Shown: piece after piece, positions 8,240 through 15,536 of the stretch
Layout of the letters: each line of letters starts with the position of its first letter
Position numbering within the stretch: position 1 is the stretch's first letter
Origin: Faecalibacterium gallinarum
GTDB lineage: Bacteria; Bacillota; Clostridia; Oscillospirales; Ruminococcaceae
Reading direction: 5' to 3'
Length of the DNA stretch: 64,000 nucleotides
Assembly (NCBI RefSeq): GCF_022180365.1
Contig: NZ_BQKV01000106.1
Coordinates: forward strand, 1-64,000
The notes under the pieces: generated by a model
Databases searched by the model: none
Seen by the model: only the letters and a program-made list of their open reading frames with translations
Told to the model about the DNA's origin: nothing
Position numbers and translations under genes: made by a program

Positions 8240-9061
8240 TCACCCGGGGAAATACTGTTTTTTCAGCCGGTGGAGCCGCTCCAGCCGCTCGGCCCCCGGC
8301 TGGCCCAGCCGGCTGGTCACCGCCACCACCAGGGCATCCAGCAGGGCGGTGGGGGCGGTCATGGAGTGGTATTCCCGCTCCTCCCCCCGGTAGGCGTAAA
8401 GGGTGATGTCCGCCTGCTGGTCCGGGGGCAGGCAGGTGCGGCTGACAAAGGCCAGGGTCTGATACCCCGCCTCCCGGCTATGGGCCAGAATCACCTTGCC
8501 CTCCTGGGACAGCTTGGAGAAGCTGAACATCACCACCAGATCCCCTTCCCCCGCCTGGACCAAACCTTCCAGCAGCTCAGACCCGCCGGAGGGGAGCAGC
8601 GAGACCTCCAGCCCCAGCCGCCGCAGCCGGAAAGAGAGCATCTGGGCCAGGGCCGCCGAGGCGTTTTTGCCATGGATCAGCACCCGCCGGGCCGAGACCA
8701 GGGCGTCGGCGGCCCGGTGAAACTCAGGGGTGCGCAGCTGCTGGGCGGTCTTTTCCAGATAGAGCTGCTGGCGCTGGAGCCAGGCCTCGGGGGAGAAATC
8801 CGCCTCCTGGGCCAGGGTACCCGCCATCTTGCCCGCCGGGCCGGACATCTGTTCCACCACCAGGCTCTTCAGCGCCTTGAAATCCCGACAGCCCACATGG
8901 CGGGCAAACCGGGAGAGGGTCGCGTCCGAGAGGCCCAGCTGTTGGGCCAGCTGGCCAATGGGCAGGTAGAGAAAGCTGTCCATATTGGTGTTGATGTAGT
9001 CCAGGATTTTTTGCTCCGCCCGGGTGAGCTCCCCGGCGGAAACAGGCAGGCGCAGTTCCAT
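8240..9061 (-). CDS. MurR/RpiR-family transcriptional regulator (HTH plus SIS)
   Basis: A 273-residue regulator. The N-terminal RpiR helix-turn-helix (about 1-80) contains IGQLAQQLGLSDATLSRFAR. The C-terminal SIS phosphosugar-binding domain (about 125-265) contains RVLIHGKNASAALAQM and VVMFSFSKLSQEGKV. Family members sense sugar phosphates and control sugar-catabolic or uptake genes. The ATG is preceded by GAGGGG. It overlaps or abuts the phosphatase gene and ends a six-gene run with an ECF transporter, so it probably autoregulates that operon. The ligand is unknown. Confidence 0.9.
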   Translation of the reverse strand: MELRLPVSAGELTRAEQKILDYINTNMDSFLYLPIGQLAQQLGLSDATLSRFARHVGCRDFKALKSLVVEQMSGPAGKMAGTLAQEADFSPEAWLQRQQLYLEKTAQQLRTPEFHRAADALVSARRVLIHGKNASAALAQMLSFRLRRLGLEVSLLPSGGSELLEGLVQAGEGDLVVMFSFSKLSQEGKVILAHSREAGYQTLAFVSRTCLPPDQQADITLYAYRGEEREYHSMTAPTALLDALVVAVTSRLGQPGAERLERLHRLKKQYFPG

Positions 9062-9072
9062 GGTATATCCCC

Positions 9073-9855
9073 TCATTGCAGTAATTCCAGCAGCAGCGGA
9101 TGAAGCGCCCCATTGGTGGCCAGCACGCCGCCGCCCTGTGTGAGGGGGAGAGGGCCGCCCTCCGGCCCGGTGACCCGGCCGCCGGCTTCCTCCACGATCA
9201 AGAGCCCGGCGGCGTAGTCCCAGGGCTGGAGCGCCAGCTCCACAAAGCCGTCCAGCCGCCCGCAGGCCACCCAGCAGAGATCCAGCGAGGCACAGCCGCA
9301 GCGGCGGATGTCCTGGCAGGCGTCGTACATGGCCCGCATCTGGGCGAAGGCCCGGTCCGCCAGCTGCCGCTGGCCGGGCACCGTCCCCGCCGAGAGCAGG
9401 CTGTCGGCCAGGCGGCTGGCCCCGCTGACCCGGATGGGCCGGCCGCTGCAATACGCGCCGCCGCCCCGCCGGGCCGTAAAACACTCCCTCGTATAGGGAT
9501 TATATACCACACCAAAGGTCACTTGTCCACCCTCGGCCAGGGCCAGGGAGACGGCGCTGTGGCCGAAGTGGTGGATCAGGTTGGTGGTGCCGTCCACCGG
9601 GTCCAGAATCCAGAAGGGCCGGGCCGGGTCGATGGAGGGGCGCTCCCCCTCCTCCCCCAGAAACTGAATCTCCGGCGCCAGCTGGGCCAGCTGTTCCCGC
9701 AGGGCGTTCTGGACCGCGCAGTCTACGTTGGTCACAAAATCGGTGGCGCTTTTGGCGGCGATCCGCTGCACCGCCGCCGGGTCCGCCAGCAGCTGCCCCG
9801 CCCGCTGGACCGCCGCGATCACCTGCCCGGCCAGGGCCGGGGTCAAACCGCTCAT
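9073..9855 (-). CDS. Inositol monophosphatase family phosphatase
   Basis: A 260-residue member of the IMPase/SuhB/CysQ superfamily. It has the metal-binding motifs FLGEEGE near residue 68, PFWILDPVDGTTNL near 80-93, and WDYAAGLLIVEEAGG near 210-225. The family hydrolyses inositol phosphates, sugar phosphates or adenosine bisphosphate using Mg2+. Its start overlaps the PHP gene stop by 4 bp, so the pair is translationally coupled. Position next to a phosphosugar-type regulator suggests a phosphorylated small-molecule substrate. Confidence 0.92.
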   Translation of the reverse strand: MSGLTPALAGQVIAAVQRAGQLLADPAAVQRIAAKSATDFVTNVDCAVQNALREQLAQLAPEIQFLGEEGERPSIDPARPFWILDPVDGTTNLIHHFGHSAVSLALAEGGQVTFGVVYNPYTRECFTARRGGGAYCSGRPIRVSGASRLADSLLSAGTVPGQRQLADRAFAQMRAMYDACQDIRRCGCASLDLCWVACGRLDGFVELALQPWDYAAGLLIVEEAGGRVTGPEGGPLPLTQGGGVLATNGALHPLLLELLQ

Positions 9856-10652
9856 GCGATGGCCTCCCGGGCGGTGAGGATGGAGACGTAGTCCCCGCCC
9901 AGGGCGTGGATCTCCTTCAGCGACCGCTTGAGCAGGCAGGCCGTCCGCACCTGGAAGGCCGCCTGGTCCGACAGCTGAATCCGATACCGGCCCGCCTCCA
10001 TCTCGGCTTTCAGGGCCGGGAGGGTGGTGATCTCCTTTTCAAACAGGGTGCTGACGCAGCCATACTGCACCGCCTGGTGGGTGTCGCTGCCCGACACCAC
10101 CGGAATCCCCAGCTGTTTGCCCAGGGCATAGGTCAAAGCCTCGGTGCGGGCCCGGTCCAGGGCCAGGTCCTTGCCGTTCAGGTCCAAAAAGGACAGCCGG
10201 GCCAGCTGGTCCTCCGGCTGCTCGGGCACATGGCCCGGGGCCCGGTAGGGGTGGCCGCAGCCCACCAGCACCGGGTACTCCTCAAACAGATCCATCAGCT
10301 GGGCGAAGGGCAGAAACCGGCCTTTTTCTTTGTAGGGTTCCAGCCGGCGGTTCAGCTCCAGAATGGCCTCGAGAGGGCCGATGGAGAGGATATGCCCCAC
10401 CTCGGCCACGTCGGTCTCCATGCCGGGGAAGATATGCAGGCCGTTTTCCAGCTCCAACGTATCCCCCACCCGGCGGCTGATGGAGGAAAGATAGCCGTAG
10501 AGGTCGGCAAATTGGAGGGTGTTGAAATGTTCGGTCAGGCAGAGGGCGTCCAGCCCCGCCCGCCGGGCCTCGCCGAAGAGCCAGTCGGTGTAGGCCGTGG
10601 AAAAAGGCAGCTTTTTGGCCAGCTTGCCGTGGGTATGAAAATCCAGTCGCAC
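9852..10652 (-). CDS. PHP-domain metal-dependent phosphoesterase
   Basis: A 266-residue PHP protein. The GTG start (giving MRLDFHTHGKLAKK) is chosen because AGAAGG lies 8-9 bases upstream. It contains DFHTHG at the N-terminus, CLTEHFN near residue 45, GMETDV near 85, GCGHPYR near 145 and SGSDTHQ near 205. These are the His/Asp ligands of a trinuclear metal site. PHP enzymes hydrolyse phosphoesters, for example histidinol phosphate or oligonucleotides. It lies between ecfT and the phosphatase gene in one operon; its exact substrate is not visible. Confidence 0.88.
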   Translation of the reverse strand: MRLDFHTHGKLAKKLPFSTAYTDWLFGEARRAGLDALCLTEHFNTLQFADLYGYLSSISRRVGDTLELENGLHIFPGMETDVAEVGHILSIGPLEAILELNRRLEPYKEKGRFLPFAQLMDLFEEYPVLVGCGHPYRAPGHVPEQPEDQLARLSFLDLNGKDLALDRARTEALTYALGKQLGIPVVSGSDTHQAVQYGCVSTLFEKEITTLPALKAEMEAGRYRIQLSDQAAFQVRTACLLKRSLKEIHALGGDYVSILTAREAIA

Positions 10653-10671
10653 AGAAAAAACCTTCTTTCTA

Positions 10672-11508
10672 TCAGAGCAGCGCACAGAACAGGATGGACA
10701 CCGCCACCCACAAAAAGGACACCGCCAAAAACAAGAGATCGTTGTAGCTCACCTTGAGGGCCGCCAGCTTGATCTTCTTCACCGATTTATTGGCGGCGGC
10801 GTACCGGTAGCCCCGCAGTTCCAGGGCCTCGACGGTGGTGCGGGACCGCTTGGCGGTGTTGAGCATCAGGGGGTAAAAGGACTCCATGATGATCCTGATC
10901 TGGTAAATCAGATACCGCACCTTGCCCATAAAGGTCTCGTGGGCGGGCGGGTTGCCCCGCAGCCGGTAAGAGAGGAGCACGTTCTGGAATTCCTCCATCA
11001 GCATGGGGAGCATCCGGTAGGCGTAGGAGATGGAAAAGGACAGCCGCTCGGGGCAGCCGAACCACATCAGGCCATTGGAGAGCCGGTCCGGGTCGAGGCC
11101 CGAAAAGACGGTGACCGAGGCCAGGGAGATGGTGGCGACTTTCAGGGTGAGGACCAGCAAAGGCGCAATGGCCGAGGCGTCGCCCCCAAAGAGCAGGGTG
11201 GCCAAAAAGAGATACCCCGTCTGGGAAAAGACCCCCACCCCGAAGAGGAAGAGCACCAGCCCCGCCACCCGGGCCAACAGGGTGGTGACCATCACCAGCA
11301 GAAAGCACCCCAGCAGAAAGGGCAGCGCATCCACAAACCAGGGCACCAGACCGAAGAAGAGGTACCAGACGATCAGAATCCGGGGGTCCAGGGCGGCAAT
11401 CACAGTATCGTCGTTGCCGTAGGCGTTTTTGAGCACCTGGCTGCGGAGAAACTCCATGGAGAATTTATCCAGCAGGTTCTCCGACAGTTTATTCATCCGC
11501 TTTTGCAT
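10672..11508 (-). CDS. ECF transporter T component (EcfT)
   Basis: A 278-residue membrane protein of the CbiQ/EcfT family with about five hydrophobic segments. The typical LDPR motif lies near residue 41, and the ATPase-coupling helices include the Ala-Arg-Gly-like element ALELRGYRY near residue 235. EcfT links the ATPases to the substrate-binding S protein. AAGGAGG lies 9 bases before the ATG. Its start overlaps the end of the ATPase gene by 20 bp. Confidence 0.9.
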   Translation of the reverse strand: MQKRMNKLSENLLDKFSMEFLRSQVLKNAYGNDDTVIAALDPRILIVWYLFFGLVPWFVDALPFLLGCFLLVMVTTLLARVAGLVLFLFGVGVFSQTGYLFLATLLFGGDASAIAPLLVLTLKVATISLASVTVFSGLDPDRLSNGLMWFGCPERLSFSISYAYRMLPMLMEEFQNVLLSYRLRGNPPAHETFMGKVRYLIYQIRIIMESFYPLMLNTAKRSRTTVEALELRGYRYAAANKSVKKIKLAALKVSYNDLLFLAVSFLWVAVSILFCALL

Positions 11509-13204
11509 GGGTTTGTGCCTCCTTGAACCAGTTGGTAAACTCGTCGACGGTGTAGCAGAGGGCCCCGGGGCAAAGCGCCTGGGCCATGGTGAAGATCTCG
11601 GGCGGGCGGATGCCCACCAGCTGGGCCAGGTCCGGCCGGGAGAAGATCTCGTCCCGGGTGCCGTCGGCCACTACCCTGCCCCCGCAGAGCACCACAATCC
11701 GCTGGGCCCACTGGCAGACCAGCTGCATATCGTGGGTGGCGATGACCGCCGTCTGGATGATGTCCTTCATATCCTCCAAAACGCTGAGGATCTCCCGCCG
11801 GGTGGCGATGTCCAGGTTGGCGGTGGGCTCGTCCAGCAGCAGCACCCCCGGCTCCAGGGCCACCCCGATGGCCAGGCTGGCCCGGCGCATCTGGCCGCCC
11901 GACATCAGACGGCCGTCCCGGCCTTCCAGGGCTTTGAGCCGGAACCGTTCCAGGAGTTCATCGGTCCGCTCTTCCCACTGGGGCACCCCACGCACCTGCA
12001 TGGCGTAGGCGATATCCCCCCGGATGGAATCCTTGATGAACATTTCCTCCGGGTTCTGGTAGACCAGCGAAATCTGGCGGGAGAAGTCCTCCGCCTTTTT
12101 ATCCGAGATGGACTCCCCATAGAGGGAGACTTTTCCGCTCTGGGGCTTGAGCAGGCCCACCATCAATTTCATCAGGGTGGATTTGCCCGCGCCGTTGGAG
12201 CCGATCAGGGCCACCCGCTCCCCCTGGCGGATCTCCAGATCCAGCCCGTCGAAGATGGTGCGGGGCTCCCCTTTCACCGACCGGTAGGCCAGGGACACCT
12301 TCTGGAACGAAACCGCCGGGGGTTCGGGCGGGCGGGCCGAGGGCGGGTTCTGCCGGGGCAGGCAGCCCGGCACCGGAAAGATCCGGCGACCTTCGGCCAC
12401 GGTGGTGGGCAGGGGCGAATCCGTCGGCAAAAAGCCCGCGTTTTTCAGCCGGCAGGCCGCCTGGGTGACCTGCGGGGGGAAGATGTTGCACTCTTCCAGC
12501 TCCTCCACCCGCTGGAGGGCCTGACGGGTGGGGAGTTTCCAGGCCGCGCCGCCGTCCTTCATCAGCATCACATGGCGGCAGTAGTCCGCAATGTACTCGG
12601 TGTGATGTTCGATCACGATGATGGTCTTGCCCTGTTTTTCGTTGAGCTCCCGCAGAACCTCGTAGATTCGGTCCGCGTGCAGGGGGTCCAGCTGGGCGAT
12701 GGGCTCGTCCAGGATCAGGATCTCGGGCTGGAGGGACACCGCCCCCGCCAGGGCCAACAGATGGGTCTGGCCCCCCGAGAGCTGCCAGACGTATTCCTCC
12801 TCCCGCCCGGACAGGCCGCACTGGGCCAGGGCCCGGCGGCCCCGCTCCTGGTAGTCGGGAAAGGCATAGTTCAAACAGGAGTAGGAGGCGTCGTCCAGCA
12901 CCGTGGGCCGGACGATCTGGTTTTCAAAGTCCTGGTAGACGTAGCCCACCTTCTGGGCCAGGGCCCCCACGTCGCTCTCCAGCGTATTCACCCCAGCCAC
13001 CCGGACCTCTCCCGTCAGATCCCCGGTGATGAAGTGGGGGATCAGGCCGTTGAGCACCTTGCACAAAGTGGACTTCCCGCATCCGTTGTTTCCCACAACG
13101 GCCAGGAAGTCCCCCTGCTCGATCTCGAGAGAAATATCCTTTAAGGTGGGCTGAGAAGCGCCGGGGTAGGTGTAGGTCAGGCCGGCAATCTCAACCACAT
13201 TCAT
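11489..13204 (-). CDS. ECF transporter fused double ATPase (EcfA-EcfA')
   Basis: A 571-residue protein with two ABC ATPase domains in one chain. Domain 1 (about 1-230) has Walker A GNNGCGKST, signature LSGGQ and Walker B ILILDEP. Domain 2 (about 300-540) has GSNGAGKST, MSGGQMRRA and VLLLDEP. The linker is rich in Pro. Many ECF systems use two separate ATPases; this fused form is the dedicated (group I-like) type. It stands 1 bp from the S-component gene and overlaps ecfT. Confidence 0.93.
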   Translation of the reverse strand: MNVVEIAGLTYTYPGASQPTLKDISLEIEQGDFLAVVGNNGCGKSTLCKVLNGLIPHFITGDLTGEVRVAGVNTLESDVGALAQKVGYVYQDFENQIVRPTVLDDASYSCLNYAFPDYQERGRRALAQCGLSGREEEYVWQLSGGQTHLLALAGAVSLQPEILILDEPIAQLDPLHADRIYEVLRELNEKQGKTIIVIEHHTEYIADYCRHVMLMKDGGAAWKLPTRQALQRVEELEECNIFPPQVTQAACRLKNAGFLPTDSPLPTTVAEGRRIFPVPGCLPRQNPPSARPPEPPAVSFQKVSLAYRSVKGEPRTIFDGLDLEIRQGERVALIGSNGAGKSTLMKLMVGLLKPQSGKVSLYGESISDKKAEDFSRQISLVYQNPEEMFIKDSIRGDIAYAMQVRGVPQWEERTDELLERFRLKALEGRDGRLMSGGQMRRASLAIGVALEPGVLLLDEPTANLDIATRREILSVLEDMKDIIQTAVIATHDMQLVCQWAQRIVVLCGGRVVADGTRDEIFSRPDLAQLVGIRPPEIFTMAQALCPGALCYTVDEFTNWFKEAQTHAKADE

Positions 13205-13205
13205 C

Positions 13206-14048
13206 TTATCGGGTCACATTCCTTTCGCTGTTCTTCTTGGCAACCAGAAGGGCGGCCACGGCCACCGCTGCGGCGGTGACCATGCCCAGGGCCAGGGCGG
13301 TGCCGCTCTCGGCCCACTCGGCCTCCCAATCGATCAGGGACATACCGGCGGTAGCGGCCAGCTCGGCCAGAACTGCGCAGACAAAACCCAGGGCGCAGAC
13401 CACCAGAGCCTTGGGGCTCAGGCCGGCCACGGCGCTGGCGGCGGTGCGGGGCGCCATGCCCAGCAGGGGCTCGATCTTGCCGTAGAGGCGGGGCACCAGG
13501 TAGAGGGTGGGCAGCAGGCAGAACAGGATGCCGGAGAAGAGCAGGTCATTCAGGAAGGCAAAGCCCTCGGTGGCAAACACGCTCTCGGGCAGGCCAGCCA
13601 CCGCCTCGAAATCCTCCACCGCAAACTGGACCTTGGCGATATCCACCAGGGTACCCATGGCCAGCTGGGCGGCGGTGCCGGTGATGGCGGCCAGGCCCAC
13701 CATGGCCCGGTTGCTGGGGTCACGGACCATCCGGCCCGCAATGTAAACGCCGATGGTCACGGTGAGGAACTTTTCCAGCTCGCCCAGGCCGCCGAACTGG
13801 CCCAGCATGATCTCGCTGAACACCAGCTCACCGGTGGCAGCGCCCAGGGCCGCCGACAGGGGGTCGAACAGGATGGCCAGGGTCAGGGGGATAAACAGGA
13901 AGTACTCCACCGACAGCTCCACCAGCCCCAGCTGGAACTTGGGGATCAGCTCGGTGAAGAGGGTGGCAAGCCCGTAGAGAGACATGCTCAGGACAAAAAT
14001 CATCAATTTCTGAGATTGGGTTGCAGACTGTTTTTGCGCGGCGTTCAT
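13206..14048 (-). CDS. ECF transporter S component (substrate-specificity protein), ligand unknown
   Basis: A 280-residue hydrophobic protein with about six membrane segments, the first gene of the operon. Start at ATG (MNAAQKQS) because GGAGG lies 8 bases upstream. Helix 1 region LYGLATLFTELIPKF and the following FDPLSAALGAATGEL resemble ECF S components. It is longer than usual (about 180-200), with an extra C-terminal pair of helices. I cannot assign the ligand; the linked RpiR regulator and two phosphoesterases point to a sugar-, polyol- or nucleoside-like compound. Confidence 0.8.
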   Translation of the reverse strand: MNAAQKQSATQSQKLMIFVLSMSLYGLATLFTELIPKFQLGLVELSVEYFLFIPLTLAILFDPLSAALGAATGELVFSEIMLGQFGGLGELEKFLTVTIGVYIAGRMVRDPSNRAMVGLAAITGTAAQLAMGTLVDIAKVQFAVEDFEAVAGLPESVFATEGFAFLNDLLFSGILFCLLPTLYLVPRLYGKIEPLLGMAPRTAASAVAGLSPKALVVCALGFVCAVLAELAATAGMSLIDWEAEWAESGTALALGMVTAAAVAVAALLVAKKNSERNVTR

Positions 14049-14260
14049 ATTCAATTCCTCCGATTGATTGGTTTGTTTCTCTCACGCACCCTTAGTATAG
14101 CAGGTGAATGTAAATCTTTCTTTCTTCGCAACGTAAAATGTAATTAAATTTTCTTTTCGGGAGAAAGTGCCGCGTTTTTCTGCATAGAATCGAAGGTTTA
14201 CGCCGTTGCGGGATACAAAAGCCGGGCGGGCCTGCCGGTTCCCGCCAGGGCAAAGCTGTC
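14049..14260 (-). promoter_or_regulatory. Promoter/leader region of the ECF operon
   Basis: On the minus strand, an extended -10 (TGCTATACT, around 14095-14103) lies about 45 bp before the start codon; the -35 is poor. Upstream is an A/T-rich stretch with two related AATGTAA words (about 14105 and 14147) that might bind a regulator such as the operon's RpiR protein. I see no known riboswitch (TPP, cobalamin, FMN) in the leader. Confidence 0.45.
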
Positions 14261-14263
14261 GCG

Positions 14264-14516
14264 GCGGAGAGCGAACGGACCGCAGCAAGTTACGGCGCGA
14301 ACGAAAAACTGTCGCGGCGCGGGCCAAACGGCTCGTACTGAGTTACGGCGCGAATAAAAAACTGTCGCGGCGCGGGCCGACCGGCTCGTACTGAGTTACG
14401 GCGCGAATAAAAAACTGTCGCGGCGCGGGCCAAACGGCTCGTACTGAGTTACGGCGCGAATAAAAAACTGCCGCGGCGCGGGCCGAGCGGCCCACACTAA
14501 GTTACGCCGCGAATAA
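14264..14516. repeat. Tandem array of a 53-bp repeat (about five units)
   Basis: Five units repeat with an exact 53-bp period: the word AGTTACG occurs at 14288, 14341, 14394, 14447 and 14500. Each unit reads roughly AAAAACTGTCGCGGCGCGGG, then CCAAACGGCTCGTACTGAGT and TACGGCGCGAATA. The array is non-coding, without the variable spacers of a CRISPR. It begins (minus-strand sense) right after the T tract of the DUF2200 gene terminator. Related units lie at 15264-15317, 17685-17739 and 20030-20270. Confidence 0.9.
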
Positions 14517-14551
14517 AAAACCGGTGCTGCGTTGGGGCAGCACCGGTTTTA
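14515..14551 (-). terminator. Terminator of the DUF2200 gene
   Basis: The stem ACCGGTGCTGC...GCAGCACCGGT, with a T tract on the minus strand, lies just beyond the gene's 3' end and directly abuts the 53-bp repeat array. Confidence 0.85.
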
Positions 14552-14606
14552 GAAAATTGATTCTTTCAGGCGGGATAAAACAATCGGAAGAAACGCCGCC
14601 CCTTTT

Positions 14607-14957
14607 TCAGGTGCGGAGGATCTTCTCCATGGGTTTGCCCTTGGCCAGCTCGTCTACCAGCTTGTCCAGGTAACGGATCTCCCGCATGAGGGGGTCCTCG
14701 ATCTCGGCCAGCTTGACCCCGCAGATGGACCCGGTGATCTTGGTTCGGTTGGGGTTCGGGGCCGGGGCGTTCTCAAAAAAGTCGCCGTATCCGGTGGGCT
14801 CCGCCACCGCCCGGGCAATGTCGGCGGGGGTGTAGCCGGTGAGCCAACAGATCACCTGGTCCACCTCCTGCTGGGTGCGGCTTTTCCGCTCGGCCTTGGC
14901 CACCAACAGCGGGTACACCCGGGAAAACTCCATGGCAAATACTTTCTGGTTGTCCAT
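14607..14957 (-). CDS. DUF2200-family protein
   Basis: A 116-residue small soluble protein matching the DUF2200 pattern: FSRVYPLLVAKAERKSRTQ, then VICWLTGYTPADI, and a conserved ITGSICGVKLAEIEDPLM stretch near residue 75-90. No biochemical function is known for the family. The start at MDNQKVF is supported by AAGGAGGAG nine bases before the ATG. It has its own terminator on one side and repeat copy B upstream, so it is probably monocistronic. Confidence 0.85.
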   Translation of the reverse strand: MDNQKVFAMEFSRVYPLLVAKAERKSRTQQEVDQVICWLTGYTPADIARAVAEPTGYGDFFENAPAPNPNRTKITGSICGVKLAEIEDPLMREIRYLDKLVDELAKGKPMEKILRT

Positions 14958-15007
14958 TTTTCTCTCCTCCTTGTTGGGGTGTGGGTCTATCATACCATAG
15001 GAGAGGA

Positions 15008-15263
15008 TGATTTTAAACCCACCCGCCCGCCCTTTTTCGGAATGGGGGCTCCGCCCCCATTCCCCCCGTCCAACCGCCAGGCCCTGCGGTTTACTACAGG
15101 CAGCGGTCCCTCCTGGGGGAATGAAACCGCTAGTAGCTTCTGAGGCAGCCGTCCGGATTTGCCCGGCAGGTCCCGCAAGTCGGCCCACAACGCGGTCCGA
15201 GAGTGCGGTTCCTGCCGTTCAAACCGTCCGGCTGCCAGAAACGAAGTCCCCCAACGCCGAAGC
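15008..15263. repeat. Mosaic intergenic repeat element, copy B
   Basis: The non-coding region begins with TTTTAAACCCACCCGCCCGC, then the GGGGGCTCCGCCCCC hairpin and the GGCCCTGCGGTTTAC block. The segment 15158-15237 is about 90% identical to 62329-62409 of copy G. No right-hand inverted end is visible; the element passes straight into a 53-bp repeat unit and the terminator of tRNA-Leu. Confidence 0.75.
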
Positions 15264-15317
15264 ACTGCCCGGCGCGGACTGAACGGCCCGTACCAGGTTA
15301 CGGCGCGAACGAAAAAC
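15264..15317. repeat. Single 53-bp repeat unit
   Basis: It matches the units of the arrays at 14264-14516 and 20030-20270 (CGGCGCGG..., TACC, GGTTACGGCGCGAACGAAAAA). It again abuts a minus-strand terminator, here that of tRNA-Leu(UAA). Confidence 0.75.
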
Positions 15318-15352
15318 CGGGCCTCTCATTTTCGAGAGGCCCGGGGGTTTAC
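15312..15352 (-). terminator. Terminator of tRNA-Leu(UAA)
   Basis: CCGGGCCTCTC...GAGAGGCCCGG forms a strong stem followed by a T run on the minus strand, immediately after the tRNA. Confidence 0.85.
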
Positions 15353-15354
15353 AG

Positions 15355-15438
15355 TGCCGCTAACCGGGGTCGAACCGGTACGAGATCACTCCCGAGGGAT
15401 TTTAAGTCCCTTGTGTCTGCCAATTCCACCATAGCGGC
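15355..15438 (-). tRNA. tRNA-Leu(UAA)
   Basis: On the minus strand, acceptor GCCGCTA pairs with TAGCGGC. The anticodon loop CTTAAAA gives anticodon UAA, and a long class II variable arm and GTTCGAC T-loop are present. CCA is not encoded (the sequence after the discriminator is CTG). Confidence 0.93.
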
Positions 15439-15475
15439 CCAAAAGCCGCCGCGCTGGGTTTGCGCGGCAACTACT

Positions 15476-15504
15476 ATAATACTAGATCTACCGGATTTTG
15501 TCAA
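15476..15504 (-). promoter_or_regulatory. Promoter of tRNA-Leu(UAA)
   Basis: -35 TTGACA (15499-15504) and -10 TATTAT (15476-15481), spacer 17 bp, on the minus strand. Confidence 0.85.
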
Positions 15505-15536
15505 CCGATGGGCCGAAGCTGACTCCCCTGCCCGGC

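Noticed and set aside
14049-14200. Vitamin riboswitch in front of the ECF operon
   Set aside because: No TPP, FMN, cobalamin or preQ1 consensus word was found in the leader.
14264-14516. The 53-bp tandem array as a CRISPR array
   Set aside because: The whole unit repeats with no variable spacers between conserved repeats, and no cas gene is in the window.
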